Origin: Stenogyne calaminthoides
Taxonomy: Eukaryota > Streptophyta > Magnoliopsida > Lamiales > Lamiaceae
Direction: 5' to 3'
Length of the DNA stretch: 64,000 bases
Assembly: GCA_037126765.1 (NCBI GenBank)
Contig: JBBCBC010000017.1
Coordinates: 26,527,916-26,591,915, forward strand
Made by a program: the position numbers and the translations under genes. Each line of letters starts with the position of its first letter. Position 1 is the stretch's first letter. The notes under the pieces are model-generated. The model made no database searches, had not been told where the DNA came from, and saw only the letters and a list, made by a program, of their open reading frames with translations. Of this stretch, positions 23,271 through 34,425 are shown one piece after another.

Positions 23271-25099
23271 TGTTGGGAGATGAATTTAATAAGATTTTGA
23301 ATAGATCACAAAACCCCTGAGTATGACATGTTCAGGATAATCTTGATAGTCTGATAGTCAGGTTTCAGTATAGAATAATTCAGAAAATATCTGCACCATG
23401 TATAATCAGTAGATATTACTCAGGATTAATGTTAGACAAATATTAACTGAAGACTCAGAAGACACTGAAGATTCAGAAGCCACTGAAGACTCAGAAGACA
23501 CTGAAGACTCAGAAGACACTGAAGACTCAGAAGACACTGAAAACTCAGAATACTCTGAAGACTCTGAAGACTCGGAAGGACTCTGAAGACTATTTACCTG
23601 AGGACATATAAACTGAGAAAGACTTGCACATTTATAAGAAATAAATGTTGCCCAAAGATTCAATTGCAGACAAAAGGAACTAAAACTAAGTGTTGTTTAA
23701 AGTTGTCTCAATCGGAAAGATTGACCTAAAAGAGCCATTTTGTTTGTCTACATTCACTGAAGACAAGAACCAATCAGAGAGAGACAACATTGTACTTCAC
23801 TGACACAAAAAGCGACATGGCACTGAGAATGTCAGAAGTACTGAGTTCCAGACTGCAAAAAATTTGGTGATTGACTGCATTGGTTTCTTATTACTCAAAC
23901 CATGCAAGGGCGTATTCAAACCCTAAAATAGTCGTTCATCAATAACCAAAAGAGGAAACCCTTGATAATATCTCTTCCAACTGATAGTTTTTCAAAGAGT
24001 AACCTTATAGAGTTTCCTATAAATACCAGTAACCTTCACCATTGCAAGGTTATGGGAAATCAAGCAACTCCATAGCTCATTTGTATTCTTGCAAATTGAA
24101 GCACTCGAAAACCCTAAGATTTCTCAAGTGTTTCACATTGAAGAGAGCTCATTCACTAAGCCTAGTATTTTTATATATCCAAAGCTTAGTAAGAGATATC
24201 CTAGCCTTTGAATCTATTCTTATTGTCAAAGGATATCTCACCTTAAGTTGGAAACCAACCAAAACCCAAACCCTATTGCTAAGTAGTTTGTGTGTGTGAT
24301 TGTTGGAGAGTGAGAGTTGTAAAGAGTGAGTAAGCTGCAGTTGAGTTCAGCCAGAAAACTCTAGAGAAGAAGTTAGTAAGTTGTTTGAGACAGTCTGAAA
24401 ACTTGTGTGTATTTGTGTTAGTAAGCTGAAGTAGTTCAGCCAGAAAACTCATTGTAGAAAGTTAGTAAGCTGCTGAGTTCAGTCTGAAAGCTTTAGGAAG
24501 TAGTAGTAGTGTGTTAAGGAATTTCTCTGAGGATCAGAGAGAGTGGACGTAGGAGCTTTGCCTCTGAACCACTATAATTTGTTGTGTTGTTTGTTTTACA
24601 TTTTTGCATTTTTAAGCTGTTGCATGTTTTTTCACTAAAATATTTGATCTTCACGATATTGATTTGGAAACAATCCACTGAACCTGCATTGAATTGATCA
24701 CAGCCTTAACCACTGATTTACTTAGGAAAAGATTTTCAGCAAGATAAAACGAGTATAAACCTAGGGTCAATACATTCCGCACCCTTGACAAGCTAGAACA
24801 GATAAGTATCAAACTGAACAAACTCTACTGAGTATTCAGTAAGATAGTTATCTGATCCAAGCTTCTCAGGACTCTGATAAAATCTCAGAATCAGTTGGGC
24901 TAATCTGAAGCCTCTTGAAAATTGCTTTCGGGATCATTGTCTCGATGAGACTCGACTCGAGGCGATTTGTGCTTCTCAGGGCTAATTCTCAGGACATCCT
25001 GACCCAACTGATCTCAGTATAGAAAAGTTTGAAAAATCACTGAACATGTGTATTCCCCCCCCCCATACACGTGTAAGATTCATTACATCAGGACCAACA
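23271..25099 (+). repeat. 3' LTR of element II (1829 bp)
   Basis: Starts TGTTGGGAGATG and ends CCAACA, followed by AGAAT. The layout matches the 5' LTR: minisatellite about 23443-23590, TATA 24018-24025, stem-loop 24543-24572, hairpin 25044-25074. A patch at 24903-24965 differs from the 5' LTR in an odd way: CAG and CTG are repeatedly replaced by CGA or CG forms. Confidence 0.93.
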
Positions 25100-25574
25100 A
25101 GAATAATAATTGTTGGGCTTTTGTGTATTGTGAGTTATTTAGCCAAACCAAGGATGAAAATATCGCTATCGCAAGACATATCGTGTTGGTATATTTTAGT
25201 TTTGATTATTTATGCCAAAATATTATGTAATTGTCAACTTGTATTATCCAATACCGCAGAATGTCAGAATGGCCCGAACGAGAAGTGTTGAATGTTGAAA
25301 TGTTAAAATCGAATCTTTGGAATCACGAGTCTTTGAGTCTTTGGAATCTGAATCCCGAGTGTTGAGTCTTTGGAATTCGAAAGTCTTTGAAAAGTCTTTG
25401 AATCTTTGGAATCTGAAGTCTTCGAGTGTTGATTGTTGGAAGGAGAATCTTTGAATCTTTGAATCTTGAATCTTGATTTGAAGGCTGAATCTTGGCGTGG
25501 ACCAATCAGAGGTGGTCAATAAGTCTGACAAAAAGCTGCAGAAATTACAGAATAGTATGGATTTGAATGTGATT

Positions 25575-26753
25575 TGTTGGTCCCGAAAAACCCGATTTAA
25601 AACTCGTAAAATCTCAATTGGAGGTGACTTTAAAAAAAAAAATTTCTGCCAATGTGTTATGCAGATTTGCTAAAGTATGTATGACAGTTAATATGAAAGC
25701 AAATAAGAACACACGTATTTTTATAGTGGTTCGGACAACTCGTCCTACATTCATTCTTCCCTTCATGGGGCACCAACTTAACCAACAGATATTTATGGAG
25801 CTCTCACTCAACGGGACTTATCTCCCTCACGGGATCGCCTATAGATGTTTAATGAGTTCTCACTCTCTCAAGAAAGGGTTTGATTTGGTCTTATTTCCAA
25901 CTAGGTGAGATTTTCCCTTACATTGTTTTAGCCTTTAAGCTAAGGTTGGGAAAATCTCTCTAAGCTTATGATATGGCATTTATGCTTAGATATAATGAAG
26001 AACACTCTTGGGTTAAATCTGGATATTTAATGCTCTGTGTTCTTGAATGGAGATGCTTGAATATTTGGCTTTAATCTTCACTTTGCAGCATCCTCCATTA
26101 TCTTCTTTTGAAGATAGTGCAATGTATTTATAGTGTGGATTTGAATATTACCGTTGGAGAGTAAATTCAAATCCATAAAGTAATCTTCCAGCTTTTCTTT
26201 GTCCTTTTGCATTGTTGCTTGCAACTTTATGTCACATCCATATATGTGTTGTCATCTTCTCATTGGCCAGCTTTTTGTGTGTCTAACGGATCTGATCAGC
26301 TCGCCTGATTTCGGTCACCTGATTTCTGGTCTGCTGAAATCACTGTTCATCTCTACTGATTTCATTGTTCATCTGTGCTGATTTCACTGTTCATCTGTGT
26401 TGATGTCACTGTTCATCTTTGTTGATTTCACTGTTCATCTATGTTGATTTCCTTTGTTCATCTTTTTCGATTTATTTCCTTACCGATCACGGTTCGATCG
26501 ATCTCGGTTTTACGATCACGTTTTCGATCACGGTTTCCTCGATCTCGATTTTTACGATCACGATTTTACGATCACAGTTTTTACGATCTCGGTTTTACGA
26601 AATCATTAGTCTTTTCTTATCTTGATGAGTTCCCCCTCAACTTGTTACCTGTAAAATAAAACTAAGTCTAGAAACACAAGCTTTCTATACAACTTAGCTT
26701 GTCCTAATACAAGGTGTTTTGGCATAATAATCAAAACTAAAATTATCCCAACA
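25575..26753 (-). repeat. Inverted solo LTR (1179 bp) nested in the solo LTR
   Basis: On the minus strand it starts TGTTGGGATAATTTTAG (at 26753) and ends CGGGACCAACA (at 25575). Exact duplications TGATT are at 25570-25574 and 26754-26758. Excising it rejoins the host LTR's GGATTTGAATGTGA with its CTCCAAC continuation, as found uninterrupted at 7627-7650. It belongs to the same LTR super-group as its host but in the opposite orientation. Confidence 0.93.
26341..26465. repeat. 22-bp minisatellite in nested LTR
   Basis: Five to six copies of a unit close to CTGTTCATCTGTGCTGATTT. It is followed by a degenerate GATCACG/GATCTCG tract to about 26600. Confidence 0.75.
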
Positions 26754-27080
26754 TGATTCTCTCCAACTGTAACATTCAAATCCACACTATAAATACAAGT
26801 TCTTCCATCATTTTAAGTGTGAAAAAATGGTATCAAGCCAAGAGCCATATCTTAAAGCATTCCCACAATAGAACACAAATCTGTAGATATCCAAAATAAA
26901 TTCAAGAGTGTTCTAAACCCAGTCTAAGCAACTAATGATATATCCTAAACTTAGAGAGATTTTCCCAACCTTAGCATAAAGGCTAAACCATTGTAAGGAA
27001 AAATCTCAACCTAGTTGGAGACAACACCAAACCCAAACCCCATTCTTGAGAGAGAATTAGTGGTGAAGTGAGGTAGTTGA

Positions 27081-27258
27081 GAGGCAATCCCGTGGAGGGT
27101 GATAAGTTCATAGGCAATCCCGTGGAGGGTGATAAGTCCAGTGTAGAGACAATCCCGTGGAGGGTGATATGTCCAGAGGCGAACCCGTGAGGGTGATAAG
27201 TCCAATTGAGTGAGAACTCATTAAACATCTGTAGGCAATCCCGTGGAGGGAGATAAGT
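27081..27258 (+). repeat. LTR-internal tandem repeat (31-36 bp unit)
   Basis: Five copies with the core GGCAATCCCGTGGAGGGTGA. Related LTRs carry only about two such units (7990-8040; 57381-57425), so copy number varies between family members at this site just upstream of the conserved stem-loop. Confidence 0.8.
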
Positions 27259-28463
27259 CCAGTTTGAGTAAGAGCTCTATAAATATCTGATTGTACTGTG
27301 TTGACTAACACAATAAACTAGTCGAGTGAGTTGAAGGAATTTCCCCACGGATAAGGGAGAGTGGATGTAGGAGCTTGAGTCTCCGAACCACTATACTTTG
27401 TTGTGTTCTTTATTGATTTATGTTCTTACTTGCCATATGCATTTGGTTATAAGCAAAACACATCGTTTAAAAGAAAATTTTTAAATCACCATTTCTCCCC
27501 CTCCTCTTTTTCATAAAATTAAATTATTTTTTTGGGACCAACATATCGCAACCTTAATTTTACAAATATATCGAGGATATATCGATATCGCATATCGATA
27601 TCGCAAATTTTTTAAAATATTTACGGAAATTATTTTAAAATTTAGGAAATTTTACATGAAATTTTATAGAGTATTATAAAATACTATTGCACATATAATT
27701 CATTTAATATCACAACAAAATGACATGTTTAAAACAAACATATTAATAATAGATTATATAAATATTGTTTGGCGTATATTTAACAATTTATAATATAATA
27801 TATAATACAACACAAAATGCCTAAAATTGCATTACAACACAATTAGTATCTAAATGATAACTTATGAGGTTCAAATATAAAAAATTTAATAACATCTTTG
27901 TCCAAACAATATTAGATGTATTGCACTACTAATTTACTACCTTGAAAGTATATAATATATCTCTTGCAAAATACATAGTGAAATAAATTTATAACTTATT
28001 ATAAGAATACTTTATTATTGACATTACTCTTATAGTTAAGTTTTTTCCTAAAAAAAAAAATTACGATATTTTTTTAAAAATGCGATATTTTTCGATTTAT
28101 CCGCGATATTTTTAAAAATGCAGTATTTTGCGATTTATCCGCGATATTTTTCAATTTCCATGCAATTATATACTATGACTCAACCGATAACGATATCGAT
28201 ATTTTGCGATAACTCGCGATATATTCACCATAATAAAAAAAATACATTACCCCCTAAAAATTGTGATGAAAAAACAAAAATACATTTTTACAATATTACA
28301 ATATATCGCAATACATCAGGATATATTGCGATATATCGCGATATATCCACGATACTCGATAAAAAAAAATTGTACCTCAATATCCATATTGCACTTACGA
28401 AATATGGGATATATCGTGAATATATCGCGAACATATCGGAATATTTTCATCCTTGAGCCAAAC

Positions 28464-29034
28464 TAATTAACATCATAAAGCTCATTTACTCCTTAGTATG
28501 ATCATATACTCCTTAGTGGTAACAAATTTGGGGTATGTTGTCGGGAGGCTTGTAATGTCCCACTCAAAATTAATACGAACAAGTAATATTTCAGTAAATT
28601 CACGAACACAATACGATAACCAAACGGGGAGACTTAATTTAGTAGATAATTTAATAGATAAGTCTAACACACTAAATAAGAAAATCTCTAATAATCACTC
28701 CTAAGCACCGTCGTGGAACATGGGAACTCCGATGAATGATCTGTCGATGAACATGAACCTATAAATGAATATAAATGAGAACTGAATGGAGACGGAATGG
28801 TTTGATGACAAGGACTAAAAATGGGGGATTTTCTCATTTTTTTGGTTTGGTTAAATTTTAATATTCTATAAACGAAACCCTAATTTTTAGTCAATTTTAT
28901 TTTAAATTTTTTTTTTATCAATAATTAATATAAAAAAGGGGATGAGAGCCGCACTATGTGGGATTTACACCTACTGAAGGTGTTTCACCATTTTTGGTTT
29001 CCAGCGCATCTACGCCTCGCCGCCGCCGGCGGTC
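28464..29034. other. AT-rich intergenic stretch
   Basis: No gene recognised. The final 90 bases become GC-rich (CGCCGCCGCCGG) as they approach the ATG at 29035 and may be the leader of the DUF4283 relic. Confidence 0.5.
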
Positions 29035-31097
29035 ATGGAGGACGGCACTATAGCGCATCTCAACGCCCTTACAGCGGCCCAGAAGGAGTTGATCCTCCGC
29101 AAACTCTCCGGCTTCCTTGAGAACCCTCATTCGCTCGCTGCGTTCCTCGAATCAGGCGCAAGCCGCGCCGCCACAGCGGCCGATTTCCAGCCCTCCGGGA
29201 CGAAATCGACTGATGTTACCATGATTCTGGCCAACTCGATTCGCCCAAGCCCTTCACCTGCGATGCCGGGACTTCACGATACAGGTACAGGGGCGAAATC
29301 GCCGACGAATAGCGCGGTGCCCCCTGGTAAGTCCGCGTCTGATTTGTCAAAACCTGGGGCTGGGACTGGTATTTTTTCTAGACTTATGCCTGGTGCTTCA
29401 ATGGTTTCTGATTCTGCTGCTAACCCTGATACTATGCCGTCCCCTGGGGTGTTTGGGGCATCAACACACAATGTTTCGAATGTTGATATATCTGGGAACT
29501 TGGAGGCTGTATTCACTGGAAATGGTTCAATTGAACCTACTGCTGGTCTGGTTTCTGGTATACAGGTGCAGCCCAAGGATCTTATGGTTGGTCACTTGTT
29601 GTTGGGGGCTAATTCGAACCACACGGAAGTGGTGCATCAACCGGATTTGGTTACGAAATCCTATGCCACTGTTCTGACTCCTTCTTCCACTAGGCAACCT
29701 TCTGTTCGAAAGGGCGAGTTTCTTTCTGTAAATATTGATGATACTATCCACCAACAAGGTGTGAAAGAATTACAGAACTCGCTTATTGGGCGTGTGTTGC
29801 TAAAAACGGGAGCTAAACCAATACCAACCATTGAACTCAGGGCTGCTCTGGAGGAAATATGGCATGTCACAGGTGAATGGAAGCTTGTTACCTTGGGAAG
29901 AGGGTTCTTTAGCATTCAGTTTTCGGACTTACGAGAGAGAAATAGAATTTTTGCTCGACAATCTTGGCTTATCGACATAGGGACGATTAGGCTACAAAGA
30001 TGGGTGCCGGAGTTCAACCCCTATAAGGTGAAATCCCCGGTGGTCAATGTTTGGATTCGAATTTTTGAATTGCCTATGGAGTACTTCTATGTGCCCATTA
30101 TTGAACGAATTGCTTCAGCTCTCTGCCCTGTGATTAGCATTGATGAACACACCCGCAATCGAACGATGTGTCACTTTACAAGAGTTTTGATAGAGCTAGA
30201 TCTTCGCAAAGAAAAGGAATATAAAATTATGTATGAGTGGTCTGGGCACTGCTCGATTGCTTCAGTGGGCTATGAACAACATCCAGAATTTTGTGCACAT
30301 TGTCAAGCAGTTGGACACTCTTTGGACAACTGTTGTTTTTATGGAGGTTCAGATGGCAAGAAAGACCGTGACAATCCTCCTCCTCGAGGTGGCCCGGGAA
30401 AGGTTGCACAGCAGAGGAAGTGGGTCAGAAAGGATTCGACAGTGCAAACGGAAGCCCCGGTTCCACCTGATACTTCGGGCACAGTAAATGACATAGAGAT
30501 GCGGGACAGTGGGGTGGAGGGGGGCTACTCCCCTATGATGTTATTGCTTCAGTGGATGAGAACATTAAAGGGCACGTAGATTGACAGATACCACGGACTG
30601 ACACAGACTTGCCCGAGCAAGAGAAGACGAATGAGGAATTGCAATTGCCAAAGAGAACTGCTTCGTCATCTAGAGCAGTTTCAGCTTCTCCTGAGCCTGC
30701 TACCTCCAACCCCTTCAAGAATCTGGTCGAGGGTGCTTCAGTTTCGGACTCGGATTCTACAACCTCTCCCACCTCCGTTAGATGGTCAGACATGCTAGAT
30801 GAAGATACTGAGAAAGATCTAGGGGTAGTGACGTCTGGGCAGATCATAGAGAACACGATTCTGGCAGGCATAGATTATCAGACGGTGTTAACTCCAGCCG
30901 AGCAACGCTACTTTGAGGCCTTTAGAGGCAAGTTGTCTCCAAAAGATCCCTTGGGCAAGCTGATCAAAGCAAAACTAAAAAGGGCCCGAACGGAAGATAA
31001 AAAGAGAAGACAGGAATACAACACACGTCTAAAGGCAAAGAAGAAACAAGATGTCTTAGATGCCTCCCTAGATGGAACTACTGATGTAGATGCCTAG
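29035..31097 (+). pseudogene. DUF4283 + CCHC knuckle protein (LINE ORF1-like), frameshifted
   Basis: The ATG at 29035 opens 514 residues to TAG 30577-30579. After a Ser/Pro/Gly-rich N-terminus, a DUF4283-type domain begins near residue 250 (GRVLLKTGAKP, EWKLVTLGRGFFSIQF, WVPEFNPYKVKSPVVNVWIR, IASALCPVISIDEHT). A CCHC knuckle of the zf-CCHC_4 type follows at residues 419-433 (FCAHCQAVGHSLDNC). The downstream frame (30609-31097: RWSDMLDEDTEKD, LSPKDPLGKLIKAKLKRART) matches the relic at 4666-5220, so a frameshift in the G-run near 30520-30530 and a TGA at 30582-30584 split one original ORF. In LINEs this protein is the RNA-binding ORF1p. Here no endonuclease or RT ORF follows, so it is either a 3'-truncated LINE or a separate gene family. 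Confidence 0.8.
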
Positions 31098-31318
31098 TTT
31101 CATGATTTTTGATGTACCTTTTGGTTATATGGTCACTTTTGGGCTATAGACACTATCTTCTTGTTCGGGTCACTTTTGGACCCACACTCTTTTTCTTTTC
31201 CCTTTATAATATTGCTTATTCTCCCAAGAAAATATGTTTTTTTACCAACTATACCCTCATCTCTTTTTTTTAAAGACCAATTCTTTTGTTTTTTTTTTCT
31301 TTCATTTTTCAATAAAGT

Positions 31319-31491
31319 GTGGTACGGGTGAAAAAATTGTGGTACGAGCTTCAATAAAATGTTGTACGAAGTGAATTAATGGTGATACGGGCTCAAATAA
31401 AATGTGGTACGAGGTGAATTAATGGTGGTACGGGCTTAAATAAAATGTGGTACGATGTGAATTAATGGTGGTATGTGCTTCAATAAAGTGT
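31319..31491. repeat. 43-bp satellite array, left part
   Basis: About four units built on GTGGTACGAGGTGAATTAAT and a GGTACGGGCTTAAATAAAAT half. The array resumes at 38023-38205 beyond the hAT-like element that split it. Confidence 0.85.
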
Positions 31492-32628
31492 GGCACGGGT
31501 AGGGGTGGACGGTACGGCATACCGAAAATTTTCTCGCCATACCGTTACTGTACCGAAATTTTCGGTATACCAAAAATTCATACCGTTGTCATACCGAAAA
31601 TTTCGATACCGAAAAAAGTCATACCGTTGTCATATCGAAAATTTCGGTATATCGAAATTTTCGGTATGACAACGGTATACCGAAAATTTTGGTATTTTTG
31701 GTATACCAAAATTTTCGGCATAACGTTCCTGCCGATTTTTTTTTTAAAAATAACCTGTATTTTTTTTATAAAAAACAACATGTGATCACAAAATAAGTTT
31801 CAATAGTTCAACACAATAAAATAAGTTTCAACAGTTCAACACAACAAAATAAGTTTAAACAGTTCAACACAACACATATTAAAAGAATACAGTCTGTTTC
31901 AGTACTAAAATAATACAAATCACGATTAAGAAAAAAACACAATTCACCCTCAAAGTCCAACATAACATCTCAAGAAACCTACAAAACACAAAAAAATAAT
32001 CAATTAACATATTAGAATCCATTAATCAAGTCGAATAACTGATAACACACTCAAGTTTTACATGTAAGACTCTAAGCTCTAACTTTGTTTGAGGTTGACT
32101 AGAACTTCTTTAATATATCATATTCACAAATTATTAATTATGCTTAGGATTAATTAGGAGAATACCTTGTCAATTTCTTCAATTTTCTTGTATAAATCAA
32201 ATTCATTGCACCGTTTCTCTAAAGAAGTTATAAACTATGTTTCACACATTTAAAAACCTGGGAAAAAGAATAACAAAAACTTATATATAGGACTCATTTC
32301 AAGTTTATCGGGGAGGATCAATGGAGTTCACGATTTGTGAACAAGGTTCATACAAGTTTTTATCAACAAGAATCACTGCAAGAGAAAACTAACATACTAC
32401 TTAAGTAAGTCCCATCAATTCTAGATTTTGACCTTAAATTATTAAAAAAAAAAAGATTGAAAGATGGGCTTTCGCTGTTACAAGAAACAAAGAACAAAAA
32501 TACAAGAAATGCTGCTCAATTTTGCAAACTCATTCAACGGGTACAGAGAAAATAATGGCAGAAATTCTCAACCCCAAATTTTACAATTTCCAGAAACAGA
32601 GCATGAAGAAACATGATTGATACCACAG

Positions 32629-34161
32629 TGTCAGTGTTAGTGTCCTAGAGACAATCCTTTGTAAGGACATAATGCTAAGATAATATTCAATATTGGTTTA
32701 ATATTATTATTTATTTAATAGTAAATGTATGGCATTACAATTGTTAGAATATTATGTTTGATTGTTTGCATTTGTTCTTATCTGTGTTCCCTTGAATCAT
32801 TGTTGTCATTGAAGTTGTGAGAACTCAGATGACTTAAGCATGATTCTCAAATAGCCCTGATCAAGGATCATCAAGAATGAGATATTGATGATGCAATCGA
32901 GATTGGTGTGCGATCTGCATCATACTCTTTAGAGAGTGTAGTAAGATCTCACTTACTACGAGATACTAGGTATCTCATGATGAATACACAAATACCTTAG
33001 AGGATATTGGTATACCCATCCGAGAAACCGTTTGATGTAGCTCCACTATATGTGTCTAAGGGTGTCTCGGTTAGTGGGAGAGATGCGATACTCCTATGAC
33101 TTGAGGTCAATAAGCACGACATGTGTGGAGTGATGAACTTTGACTATGACCGACGCTTGCACCCTTCCATGGATAGACATGACTTGGATTGGACTCATCA
33201 CGAAGTGCATGTGCGTGGTAGTTGAGTCAAGAATAAGATTCATTCCTCAAAGTGGATTTAGAGAGAATACTCATCTTCTCATCATAATTGGATCAAAGTC
33301 ATTGGTCAATGCACGTCAACTTGGACTTTGTAGCCAAGTGTGACATAAGTGATCAATTAGTGATTAGAGATAATATGATTAAGTTATTTGAATAGACACT
33401 TCATCATGTTCATGACTAATCGAGTATTCGTGAATGAAAGGAAGAAATCGTAATAGTTCATGTTTCAGTTACAGGTAGTTGCACGTTTCTCGCAATGTAC
33501 CTCATATATTGAGAATGTCTGATTTATTGTCTAGGGTTCAATTAAGACCGTTAGTTTTACTAATTGCTCGATATATGAGGGCATATGGGTCACACAACAA
33601 GTAATTCCCTTGTACGGATTATAGTTGGTTGATTAAGTATTAAATTGGGTTTAATATTTAATTTATTGAGATTTAATTAGTAATACATTAATTTGGAATT
33701 AATTATTATTACTGTTTAATTAAATTGGATTTAATTAAATAGGAATCCCAAAATAATATTATGGAATATTATTGTAGGAAAACATATCTATGAGATTTGT
33801 TTTGCAAGATTAGGAGATATCTTCCTAATAAAGATAGCTTAAGATTTAAGCTAGTCTCTCCCTATATATATGAGACCTAGGGATTCATTATTTACTACAA
33901 GAAAACCTAGTTTCTCCATAAAATCTAGAATAAGAATTTTCCTAGCAAATTCCATCTCAGATTCAACGCTGGCATATTTGTGCAAGTCCGAACGAGGGAG
34001 TTACGTGGCTACCGTAGTAGACAAAACTGCATATGAATTACTGTAAGATTCCTCGTTACGTTTATTCGTATTCATTTATGTAATTAATTGCCCATTGTTG
34101 GTGAACAGTTTTATTTCCACTGCGCATGTATTACGTGTTTACGTGCTAGTATATTTTAACA
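32629..34161 (+). repeat. Solo LTR (1533 bp), forward copy of an inverted pair
   Basis: Starts TGTCAGTGTTAGTGTCC and ends TTTTAACA. Exact 5-bp duplications CACAG are at 32624-32628 and 34162-34166. It belongs to a different LTR family from the SIRE-like ones: no GTGG...CCAC block, and it ends after an ACGTGTTTACGTGC stretch. No coding sequence. Confidence 0.9.
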
Positions 34162-34425
34162 CACAGTACATCAAATTTAAGAAAATTTTCAAAATTTAAT
34201 TGCGAAAAACAAGGGTTCAAGAAAACCCCACTAACAAGGTATCGCGAAGATGTATGAATTTCTATAAAAAAAAAAAAGCATAAATTATCACAATATTTAA
34301 TTACCTGAAAAAGATTCTGTGTAGGATAAATTTCTTTGAGAAATTCAAATGCTGCAACTACTATTTGAATGGATCTCGGCGGCGAGAGGGGGGCGGGACG
34401 ACAACGGCGAGAGGGAGGCGGGGCA

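Larger units (their letters stand above)
11025..25099 (+). mobile_element. SIRE-like Ty1/copia retrotransposon II, full length (14,075 bp)
   Basis: It is bounded by 5-bp target duplications AGAAT at 11020-11024 and 25100-25104. LTRs are 11025-12865 and 23271-25099. PBS, gag, pol in the copia order (PR, IN, RT, RH), a third coding region and a polypurine tract all lie in order on the plus strand. By eye the first 200 aligned LTR bases show about nine differences, so the insertion is not recent. gag has lost its start codon, and the coding regions carry at least three frameshifts and several nonsense codons, so the copy cannot move by itself. The length, large LTRs and post-pol ORF fit the SIRE/Maximus lineage. 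Confidence 0.95.
25184..27543 (+). repeat. Solo LTR (2360 bp including nested LTR) inside hAT-like element
   Basis: Starts TGTTGGTATATTTTAG and ends GGGACCAACA. The target duplications TATCG at 25179-25183 and 27544-27548 are exact. Without the nested insertion it is 1176 bp. It is related to the solo LTR at 6764-8347 by shared start, AACATTCAAATCC-TATA block and stem-loop (27361-27391). U3 contains a degenerate GAGTCTTTGGAATC repeat (about 25300-25470). Confidence 0.93.
25149..28455. mobile_element. hAT-like non-autonomous element interrupted by nested solo LTRs
   Basis: Perfect 8-bp duplications AGCCAAAC flank it at 25141-25148 and 28456-28463. The ends are inverted: CAAGGATGAAAATAT at the left and its complement at 28441-28455. 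The 8-bp duplication and CA...TG ends fit the hAT superfamily. Native sequence is 25149-25183 plus 27549-28455 (about 940 bp); the rest is a later LTR insertion with its target copy. The interior is dense in ATATCG/CGATAT motifs and has no transposase, so it depended on an element elsewhere. Confidence 0.88.

Noticed and set aside
28118..28466. 112-codon frame rich in Tyr/Ile in the CGATAT repeats
   Set aside because: Product of the ATATCG-dense interior of the hAT-like element, not a plausible protein.
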